Shown here piece after piece: positions 49,982-56,075 of a stretch of 56,075 nucleotides of DNA; the stretch's first letter is position 1, and the number at the start of each line of letters is the position of its first letter. Origin of the DNA: Betaproteobacteria bacterium (GTDB lineage: Bacteria > Pseudomonadota > Gammaproteobacteria > Burkholderiales > SG8-41); the NCBI GenBank assembly GCA_028292435.1, contig JAQGMI010000110.1, positions 1 to 56,075 on the forward strand, written 5' to 3'. Below the pieces are notes generated by a model. It saw only the letters and a list, made by a program, of their open reading frames with translations, ran no database searches and was not told where the DNA came from. Made by a program: the position numbers and the translations under genes.

Positions 49982-50354
49982 CGGGCGGGCGGGTTTTACG
50001 CTGGTAGAAGTGCTGGTGGCGCTCGCCATTGTTGCGGTTGCATTGGTTGCCGCGCTGCGCGCTGCCGGGCAGGGAACGAACAACGCAGGCGAACTGCGCG
50101 CTCAACTACTGGCCGGCTGGGTTGCGCAGAATCTGCTGGCCGAACACCGCGCGCGCGGCGAATGGCTGCCGACCGGCATCCGCCGTGGCGCGCAGGCTCA
50201 GGCAGGCATCGAGTTCGCATGGCGTGAAGAGATTGTGTCGATGCCCAGTCCGCAGTTTCGCCGCATCGATGTGTTTGTTTATGCGGCGCCTGAAGAATCG
50301 CGCACACTGGCGCGGCTCACGGGATTCATCGTGCAGCCGCCGGGCGCCCGCTGA
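49968..50354 (+). CDS. gspI: Minor pseudopilin GspI
   Basis: 128 residues: MPRCNGRAG|FTLVEVLVALAIVAVALVAA is a classic prepilin leader and helix. The globular part has the GspI WVAQNLLAEHRARGEWLPTG segment. Pseudopilus tip component. Its stop shares a base with the gspJ ATG. Confidence 0.92.
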   Translation: MPRCNGRAGFTLVEVLVALAIVAVALVAALRAAGQGTNNAGELRAQLLAGWVAQNLLAEHRARGEWLPTGIRRGAQAQAGIEFAWREEIVSMPSPQFRRIDVFVYAAPEESRTLARLTGFIVQPPGAR

Positions 50355-50935
50355 TGACGCTGACTCATAACGGCCGTGCGTGTGGTTTTACCCTGATCGA
50401 GTTGCTCGCGGTGCTGCTCATCCTGTCGCTGCTTGCCGTGATGTCGCACCGGGGTTTGAGCGCGGTGCTCGAATCGCGCGATCATGTCAGGCAAGAGACC
50501 GATAAATGGCAAACCGTCGCGGCGTTTTTTGCGCGTTTCGAGCGCGACCTGCGGCTCGCCGCGCCGCGGTCGGTTCGCGGCGCCCCCGCCTGGCAGGCCG
50601 GGATTTCCGGCGAGTCGCATCTCGAGTTCAGCCGCTTCGCTTCGGTCGAAGGCGTCGATAGCGCGCGCCGTGTCGGCTATCGTCTGAACGATCGACAGGA
50701 AATCGAACTGTCGTTGTCGTCGGGGCTCGACCTGCCCGTCGATCGCGCGCCCGCGCGTTATCCTTTGTTGAGCGGCGTCGCTGAATTCAACGTGGCCTAT
50801 CTGGGCGCTGCCCGCGTATGGGCGGCAACCTGGCCTGGCAGTGCCCTCGATGCGGCCTTACCGCGCGCGGTGCGCGTGCGTGTCGTGCTTGTATCAGGCG
50901 AAGAACTCGTGCGCGTATTCGAGCTCGCGTCATGA
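50354..50935 (+). CDS. gspJ: Minor pseudopilin GspJ
   Basis: 193 residues: leader MTLTHNGRACG|FTLIELLAVLLILSLLAVMS, then the GspJ domain (FFARFERDLRLAAPRSVRG, AWQAGISGESHLEFSRFA, RRVGYRLNDRQEIELSLS). Forms the tip with GspI and GspK. Overlaps gspK by ATGA. Confidence 0.92.
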   Translation: MTLTHNGRACGFTLIELLAVLLILSLLAVMSHRGLSAVLESRDHVRQETDKWQTVAAFFARFERDLRLAAPRSVRGAPAWQAGISGESHLEFSRFASVEGVDSARRVGYRLNDRQEIELSLSSGLDLPVDRAPARYPLLSGVAEFNVAYLGAARVWAATWPGSALDAALPRAVRVRVVLVSGEELVRVFELAS

Positions 50936-51846
50936 GATCGAAACAACGCGGTGTCGCCGTCGTTTTCGCCATGGGCGTGGTCGCGCTCGCTGCGCTCGCG
51001 GCATCGTCAATCCTGGTGGTGCAAAGTACCTGGTCGCGCGAAAGCGAATTGAACGCCGGGCATGCGCAGGCACACGAGGTGGTGCAAGCCGGCATCGACT
51101 GGGCACGGGCGGTGCTAGGTGAAGACAGCCGTACGAGCAGCGTCGATCACGCGGGCGAACCGTGGGCGCTTAAGCTCACGCCGCTGCCGATCGAAAACGG
51201 CGAGATTGCCGGTCGCCTCGACGATCAGCAGGGCGCATTCAATCTCAACAATATCGTGCGCGACGGCAAGCTGAGCGTCGCGCAGCTCGCTCATTTCCGG
51301 CGGCTCCTCGGCATACTGGGTTTACCTTCCATGCTCGCGGATGCGCTGGCCGACTGGCTCGATGCCGATAACGTGGTGTACTCAGCGAATGGCGCCGAAG
51401 ATGATTATTACCTCGCACTCGCAACACCTTATCTCGCCGCCAATCGGGCGCTGGTGGATGCGGGCGAACTCGCGCTCGTGCGCGGATTCGACGCCAGCGT
51501 ACTTGCCCGCCTGCGCCCGTTCGTCACTGCGCTGCCGCGCTATACGCAAATCAACGTGAACACCGCATCTCCCGAAGTAATCGCCGCGATGGTCGACGGT
51601 CTCGATCTCGACACTGCGCGCGCGCTGGTCGCGCAGCGGGACAAAACGTATTTTCGGGATGTCGCTGATTTCGCGCGACGCGTCCCGCCGCAACTGAAGA
51701 ATCGCATTGCCGACGTTGCGGTCAGCAGCGACTACTTCATGGCGACCGTGCGCGTGACCATCGGCCGCTCCCAAGCCTCCGGCCTGGCGCTGCTGCATCG
51801 CGAACGGTTTGGCTGGCCGGCGATCGTGTGGCGCAAATATTCATGA
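50932..51846 (+). CDS. gspK: Minor pseudopilin GspK
   Basis: 304 residues from the ATG at 50932, which overlaps the gspJ stop (ATGA). MRSKQRG|VAVVFAMGVVALAALAASSI is the GspK-type leader without Glu5, as usual for the tip-most pseudopilin. A large globular alpha domain follows (LDDQQGAFNLNNIVRDGKLS, LADALADWLDADNVVYSANG, YTQINVNTASPEVIAAMV). Overlaps gspL by ATGA. Confidence 0.94.
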   Translation: MRSKQRGVAVVFAMGVVALAALAASSILVVQSTWSRESELNAGHAQAHEVVQAGIDWARAVLGEDSRTSSVDHAGEPWALKLTPLPIENGEIAGRLDDQQGAFNLNNIVRDGKLSVAQLAHFRRLLGILGLPSMLADALADWLDADNVVYSANGAEDDYYLALATPYLAANRALVDAGELALVRGFDASVLARLRPFVTALPRYTQINVNTASPEVIAAMVDGLDLDTARALVAQRDKTYFRDVADFARRVPPQLKNRIADVAVSSDYFMATVRVTIGRSQASGLALLHRERFGWPAIVWRKYS

Positions 51847-53051
51847 GCCTGCTTCGTATCCGCTGCAATCTGCGCGAGGCATCGCTCGAGTGCGCCTGGG
51901 TTCTGCTCGAAGGCGGCCACGAGGCGGCGCGCGGTGAGAGCGGGCTAGCGCAGTTGCCGCGCGGCGCCCGGCGTGTTCAGCTCATCGTGCCGGCGTCGCA
52001 GGTCTTGCTCGCGCGCGCGCAATTGCCGCAAGCCGCGCGGCGTCGCGCCGGTGCTGTGCTTGCGTTCGCGGTGGAAGACATAACGCTTGCCGACCCTGAG
52101 TCGAGTCAGGCGAACTGGCTCGGTCGTGATGGCGACGGCGATATGCTCGCGGTCATCGACAAGCCAGGCCTTAAGCGCTGGCTCAATGCGCTCGAAAGCG
52201 CGGGCTTTGCCGGATGCGAGGTGATTGGCGAGGCGATGTTGTTGCCACGTGAACCCGAAGCGTGGAGCCTCGCCTGGGATGGCAATGAAGGCTTTCTGCG
52301 TACCGGAGAATTCGAAGGCGGAGCGACCGACTGCGGTGACCGCGTGACACCGCCGCTGTCCATACGTTTAGCACTTGATGCAGCCGCCGCGCGCGATGTG
52401 CGACCGTCATCGCTCGCCGTCTATGCGCTCAACGCGAATGCCGGACCCGATCTCGCCGAATGGCAGCGTGAGCTTGGCGTCACCTGCCGTAACGGAGGCG
52501 CGTTCGATTGGCGCACAGCTACGCCCGCAGCGAACGTAGGCGTCATTTACCAACACAAAGTGTGGCGGGTATCGCCGGAGGTGGTGCGGCGGCTGCGGCC
52601 TGCGGCATGGCTCGCCGGCATTGCAATTTTGATTCATCTATCCGCACTCGTCGCGGATTGGGCGCATCTTGCTAGCGAGCGCCGCGCGTTGCGGCAGCAA
52701 ATGGAGGCGCGATTCCGCGCCGCACTGCCCGACACGGTGGCCGTGGTCGATCCCGCGCTGCAAATGCGCCGCAAGCTCGCGGAAGCGCGCCATGCGGTAG
52801 GCAAGGGCGACAATGGCGATTTCCTGCCGATGATAGGCAACATTGCGCTTGCAGCGAACGAATTGCCTGCCGGCAGCGTGCGGGTCGCCGCGTACGACAA
52901 TGGCCGCTTCACGCTCGAACTCGCCGCGCTGGAGGCGGCTGCGATTCGAAGGCTTGTCGCGCGCCTGCAGGATGCCGGACTGCGCGTCGAAAGTTCGAGC
53001 GCGACGTCAGCCGGCGGCGCCGCGCCGGTGATCACGGTGTGGTCGTCATGA
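51843..53051 (+). CDS. gspL: Type II secretion protein GspL
   Basis: 402-residue bitopic platform protein. A cytoplasmic actin-like domain (about 1-250; LIVPASQVLLARAQLPQAAR, VLAFAVEDITLADPESSQAN) binds GspE. One membrane helix near 262-280 (AAWLAGIAILIHLSALVADW) leads to a periplasmic ferredoxin-like domain. Starts inside the end of gspK and overlaps gspM by ATGA. Confidence 0.92.
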   Translation: MSLLRIRCNLREASLECAWVLLEGGHEAARGESGLAQLPRGARRVQLIVPASQVLLARAQLPQAARRRAGAVLAFAVEDITLADPESSQANWLGRDGDGDMLAVIDKPGLKRWLNALESAGFAGCEVIGEAMLLPREPEAWSLAWDGNEGFLRTGEFEGGATDCGDRVTPPLSIRLALDAAAARDVRPSSLAVYALNANAGPDLAEWQRELGVTCRNGGAFDWRTATPAANVGVIYQHKVWRVSPEVVRRLRPAAWLAGIAILIHLSALVADWAHLASERRALRQQMEARFRAALPDTVAVVDPALQMRRKLAEARHAVGKGDNGDFLPMIGNIALAANELPAGSVRVAAYDNGRFTLELAALEAAAIRRLVARLQDAGLRVESSSATSAGGAAPVITVWSS

Positions 53052-53554
53052 CGACACGTTTGCAGGATTTTGGCCTGCAGTGCCGCGAACAATGGCAGGC
53101 GCTCGAGCCGCGTGCGCGCACGATTGTTACCGCGGTGGCGTCAATGATCTGCGCGATCATTTTCATATGGGTGGTGCAAGCCCTTGAGCATTCGCGCGCC
53201 GAATTGCAATCCACTGTCGCTGCGTTGCGCGAACAGGCGGCCAAGGTCGAACAGCAGGCGAGCGAATTTGAGCAACTGCGCGCGCAGCCGCCCGCCGTTG
53301 TTTCGAGCGCGGATGTGCGCGGGCTGGTGCAGGGCCAGATGAACGCGGCGGGATTGTCGCGCGCAGTGAGGAGCATGGATGCTGCCGAGCCGAATCAGGT
53401 CGGCGTCGCTCTGGGGGCGGTGGGATTTTCCGATTGGCTCGATCTTGTCGCGAGTCTGAATGCGCAGCAAATCCGCCTCGAGACGTGCCGCATCGAAGCA
53501 CTATCAACGCCCGGTCAGGTCAGCGTCACTGCGACGCTCGTTCGTTCAAGATGA
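53048..53554 (+). CDS. gspM: Type II secretion protein GspM
   Basis: 168 residues: short cytoplasmic start, one membrane helix (IVTAVASMICAIIFIWVVQA), a coiled-coil (EHSRAELQSTVAALREQAAK) and a ferredoxin-like periplasmic domain (FSDWLDLVASLNAQQIRLET). GspL partner in the platform. Overlaps gspN by ATGA. Confidence 0.9.
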   Translation: MTTRLQDFGLQCREQWQALEPRARTIVTAVASMICAIIFIWVVQALEHSRAELQSTVAALREQAAKVEQQASEFEQLRAQPPAVVSSADVRGLVQGQMNAAGLSRAVRSMDAAEPNQVGVALGAVGFSDWLDLVASLNAQQIRLETCRIEALSTPGQVSVTATLVRSR

Positions 53555-54294
53555 CGCGCAAGAGCTTGCTTGCGTGCGTGGTCCTCGTCTATGCGGCGGC
53601 ACTGACAGCGATGGCGCCAGCAAGCCTGCTCGGGGCGGGCCTTGGGCAGCTCAGCGACAACCGATTGCGACTGGCATCGGTGCAGGGCACGGTTTGGTCG
53701 GGCGCTGCTCAACTTGTCGCCCTGTCTTCCGATGGTCGTGTCGTTGCGGTCAAGGACATCGCCTGGCGTGTGCAGCCCCTGTGGCTTCTGCGCGGATCGC
53801 TGGCGGTCGATGTCGCATTTGATGGTTTAGCGAAGCACATTCCGGTCAGGATCGGGTTCGATCGCGTTGAATTCGCCGACGTCGATATCAACCTGCCGGC
53901 TGCAGTACTCGCGCTTGGCGTGCCGCAGCTCGCGCCATTCGAATTGGGCGGCATGCTGTTCCTGCACGTTACCAATCTGGTTGTCACGCGCAATGCCGTG
54001 CGCGGCGATGCGACGCTGCAATGGCGGGCGGCGAGTTCGGCGCTCACGCCGGTGTCGCCGTTGGGCGATTACGAATTGCAAATCGGCAATGACGGCAACG
54101 CAATGCGCGCATCGCTGCAGACGCTGCGTGGCCCATTGGCTCTCGCCGGCAGCGGCGGCTGGGCGCCTGATGCCGGACCAAGGTTTGTTGCCAGCGCGCG
54201 AGTATCCGCGCAATACCAGGAGCAGTTAAAGCCGCTGCTGCGGTTGATTGCCGTCGAGCGCAGTGACGGCGATTTCGAATTGTCTTTGCGGTAA
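53551..54294 (+). CDS. gspN: Type II secretion protein GspN
   Basis: 247 residues with an N-terminal membrane anchor (LLACVVLVYAAALTAMAPAS) and a periplasmic AsmA-like beta domain (LRLASVQGTVWSGAAQLVAL, IAWRVQPLWLLRGSLAVDVA, LGGMLFLHVTNLVVTRNAVR). GspN is an accessory subunit present in only some T2SS. Last gene of the plus arm; convergent with the next gene nine bases away, no terminator seen. Confidence 0.9.
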   Translation: MTRKSLLACVVLVYAAALTAMAPASLLGAGLGQLSDNRLRLASVQGTVWSGAAQLVALSSDGRVVAVKDIAWRVQPLWLLRGSLAVDVAFDGLAKHIPVRIGFDRVEFADVDINLPAAVLALGVPQLAPFELGGMLFLHVTNLVVTRNAVRGDATLQWRAASSALTPVSPLGDYELQIGNDGNAMRASLQTLRGPLALAGSGGWAPDAGPRFVASARVSAQYQEQLKPLLRLIAVERSDGDFELSLR

Positions 54295-54303
54295 TCCTGG
54301 CGG

Positions 54304-54549
54304 TCAGTGTGCCAGCGGACGCTTATGCGCTGCGCGCGACCGGGACACCGGCGCGGCCGGCGCATTTAACGAGGCACGCAACGCAACGGCCATCGCGGCA
54401 TCGCCGCTGACCAGGTCGTGCCACGCAATCTCAACGCCCTTGCGCCGTCCTTTAAGCACCAGCTTGAATCCTTGCGGCGTAATCGTCAGCTTGTAACGTG
54501 TCTTGTCGATGATCAGTTCGCGGGTCAATGCGGATTTAAGTTCGGTCAT
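54304..54549 (-). CDS. Small conserved-looking hypothetical protein
   Basis: 81 residues (MTELKSALTRELIIDKTRYK). A compact beta-rich N-terminus (KLTITPQGFKLVLKGRRKGV) ends in a basic tail (SRSRAAHKRPLAH). No signal. I do not recognise a named family, though the sequence looks conserved rather than random. It follows the Nramp gene by 15 bp with GGAGG before its start, so it is probably co-expressed. Confidence 0.65.
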   Translation of the reverse strand: MTELKSALTRELIIDKTRYKLTITPQGFKLVLKGRRKGVEIAWHDLVSGDAAMAVALRASLNAPAAPVSRSRAAHKRPLAH

Positions 54550-54564
54550 GCAGCCTCCTGATGG

Positions 54565-55878
54565 TCAGGTGTGTCCCCATGTCGCAAACATTGCAATCAC
54601 CATGACAGTCATGACGCCGGTGGCGAGCCAGCCGAGCGCGGCGCTGCGGCGGCCGATGATGAAGCCGCCCATGACTTTTTTTCGCCTCGCCATGACGATC
54701 ATGATCGCCATGACCGGAACTGCCACGACGCCGTTGATGACGGCACTCCAGAACAGCGCCTTGATCGGGTCGATCGATGTAAAGTTGAGCAGCACGCCGA
54801 GCATCGTGGCGACAATGACGACGCCATAGAAACTGCGCGCCTGCGCGAGCGGCAGGCCAAGCCCGATGCGCCAGCGAAACGCTTCGGCGATGCCATAGGC
54901 AGCCGAACCCGCGAGCACCGGCACCGCGAGCAGTCCCGTACCGATAATACCGAGCGAAAACAGCATGAACGCGAAATCGCCAGCTACCGGCCGCAGCGCC
55001 TGAGCTGCCTGCGCAGCCGTCTGGATATCCGTGGTGCCGTTCTCATGCAGTGTAATGACGGCGGTCAGCATGATGCAAAACGCGACAAAATTCGAGAACG
55101 CCATGCCGATACAGGTATCGAGTTTGATGCGCGAAAACTCCTTGCGCGCTTGCTCGGGCGCCTGAATCAGCGGCTTGTGCCCGGGGGCCGCGCGCTGTTC
55201 CTCGACTTCCTGCGATGCCTGCCAGAAAAATAAATATGGGCTGATGGTCGTCCCGAAAACGGCGACGACCGCGACGATGTAGTCCGGTTCAAGGGACAAA
55301 TGAGGAATTAAAGTCCCGCGCGCGACTTCACGCCACGGAATTTCAATCACGAATAACGAGGCGACATATGCGAGCAGCGCGAATGTCAGCAACTTGAGGA
55401 TCGGCGCGTACTTATTGAAGGGGATGAGTACCTGCAACGTCAGTGACAGGGCGCCGAATCCGAGAACGAACCAATGCGCATTGCCGCCGACCAGCAGGTG
55501 CAGCGCCGCACCCATCGCGCCGATGTCGGCGGCGATATTGATGATGTTGGCGATGAGCAGCGGAAAGACGATGACATAAAGTATCGATCGCGGAAAATGC
55601 TGGCGAACGTTGGCGGCCAGGCCGTGACCTGTCACGCAGCCGATGCGCGCACTGATCATCTGGATACCGACCATCAGCGGAAAGGTGAATATCGCCGTCC
55701 ACAGGATGCCGTAGCCGAAACCGGCCCCGACCTGGGAGTAGGTTGCGATGCCGCTGGGGTCGTCGTCTGCCGCGCCGGTAACGAGGCCGGGGCCAAGGCG
55801 GCCCCACAATGAAGACGGTGTTTGGCGGGCGGCGGCGGCCGTTTTTTTGGAGCGCTTGCGTTTTCCCGGCCGGCCCAT
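54565..55878 (-). CDS. Divergent Nramp (SLC11)-family divalent metal transporter
   Basis: 437 residues with about 11 membrane helices after a basic N-terminus (GRPGKRKRSKKTAAAARQ). The fold signature is clear (LGPGLVTGAADDDPSGIATY, GFGYGILWTAIFTFPLMVGI, HGLAANVRQHF). The canonical metal-site motifs are changed: TM1 reads DPSG where classical Nramps have DPGN, and TM6 reads TTISPYLFFWQ where MPH is expected. The Asp is kept, but the Asn and Met ligands are missing. The substrate may thus differ from Mn/Fe, as in Nramp-related Mg transporters; this is inference. It sits between a partial gene and the 81-residue gene in one operon. Confidence 0.88.
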   Translation of the reverse strand: MGRPGKRKRSKKTAAAARQTPSSLWGRLGPGLVTGAADDDPSGIATYSQVGAGFGYGILWTAIFTFPLMVGIQMISARIGCVTGHGLAANVRQHFPRSILYVIVFPLLIANIINIAADIGAMGAALHLLVGGNAHWFVLGFGALSLTLQVLIPFNKYAPILKLLTFALLAYVASLFVIEIPWREVARGTLIPHLSLEPDYIVAVVAVFGTTISPYLFFWQASQEVEEQRAAPGHKPLIQAPEQARKEFSRIKLDTCIGMAFSNFVAFCIMLTAVITLHENGTTDIQTAAQAAQALRPVAGDFAFMLFSLGIIGTGLLAVPVLAGSAAYGIAEAFRWRIGLGLPLAQARSFYGVVIVATMLGVLLNFTSIDPIKALFWSAVINGVVAVPVMAIMIVMARRKKVMGGFIIGRRSAALGWLATGVMTVMVIAMFATWGHT

Positions 55879-55887
55879 GCGCCAAGC

Positions 55888-56075
55888 CTAAAGAAGCCTG
55901 ATCGCGGACGCGCGAACGACGATGCAATCCTGGCGAAATTCCCGTTCCAGAGCGGCGCGGTACTTCTTCCACCAGCGTTTTTTCAACTTCGCCGTCATCA
56001 CTTCGAAGATGACGATCTCATCGCGGACTATTCGGGACGCGCCGCCGCTCAGCCCCTCGGCAGGCGAGCGTCGAT
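55888..56075 (-). CDS. 3' end of unidentified gene, cut by window edge
   Basis: An open frame enters from the right edge and ends with TAG at 55888, nine bases before the Nramp ATG. The visible 61 residues include SRIVRDEIVIFEVMTAKLKK, then RWWKKYRAALEREFRQDCIV. The tail is basic and helical, with good codon use. Family not recognised. The tight spacing suggests an operon with the transporter. Confidence 0.6.
   Translation of the reverse strand, partial: RRSPAEGLSGGASRIVRDEIVIFEVMTAKLKKRWWKKYRAALEREFRQDCIVVRASAIRLL

Overview
The window looks like a chromosomal segment of a GC-rich Gram-negative bacterium, most likely a betaproteobacterium. The signs are an orphan Bug-type (TctC) solute-binding protein, a PEP-CTERM protein, TamA/TamB, a gspC-N type II secretion system with gspN, and a lysC gene directly followed by tRNA-Ser(GCU). 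No plasmid or phage replication or structural genes are visible.

Layout, left to right. (1) 1-10494, minus strand: a two-partner secretion operon, tpsB followed by a giant tpsA adhesin that runs off the left edge (2902 codons visible, no stop). The adhesin carries seven copies of a 'GD-I-V-GAG' module and a long Pro/Thr/Gly tail built from 120-bp and 66-bp tandem repeats. (2) 10787-15340: two small cyclic-nucleotide-domain proteins, a PEP-CTERM protein, tRNA-Ser(UGA), a Bax-inhibitor-1 family membrane protein, an orphan Bug protein and a PII-like protein. (3) 15549-23757: tamA-tamB, a small hypothetical gene, queD and an XRE regulator, lysC, and tRNA-Ser(GCU) with an unusual leader. (4) 23758-28298: a small accessory region of lower GC. 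It starts at the 3' end of tRNA-Ser(GCU), and the core TCTCCGCCAA recurs at 26459 and 28254. It contains a beta-propeller protein, a DUF305 protein, a relic of an IS256-family transposase and a diheme cytochrome. It ends at an 18-bp-stem terminator that probably once followed the tRNA directly.

(5) 29284-43447: a tightly packed seven-gene redox operon. In order it encodes a membrane cytochrome b with two HX13H helices, an FHA-TM-decaheme cytochrome, a two-domain GlcG/DUF336 lipoprotein, an SH3-plus-beta-barrel outer-membrane protein, a decaheme cytochrome with an LVIVD propeller, a pentaheme c554-like cytochrome with one CX4CH site, and a soluble FAD / double-cNMP-domain / four-[4Fe-4S] fusion. 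Most junctions overlap by 1-4 bases. Together they can be read as an electron path from NAD(P)H through the inner membrane and periplasm to the outer membrane, with phosphopeptide-type (FHA) and cyclic-nucleotide control points. This is the best candidate for an undescribed system in the window. (6) 43459-54294: a complete type II secretion locus in two divergent arms (gspC-D-E-F minus, gspG-N plus). T2SS is known to deliver outer-membrane cytochromes in other bacteria, so its position beside the redox operon may matter. (7) 54304-56075, minus strand: a small hypothetical gene, a divergent Nramp-family transporter lacking the usual DPGN and MPH motifs, and the 3' end of a gene cut by the right edge.

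All assignments come from reading the sequence and remembered family features. No database search was run.
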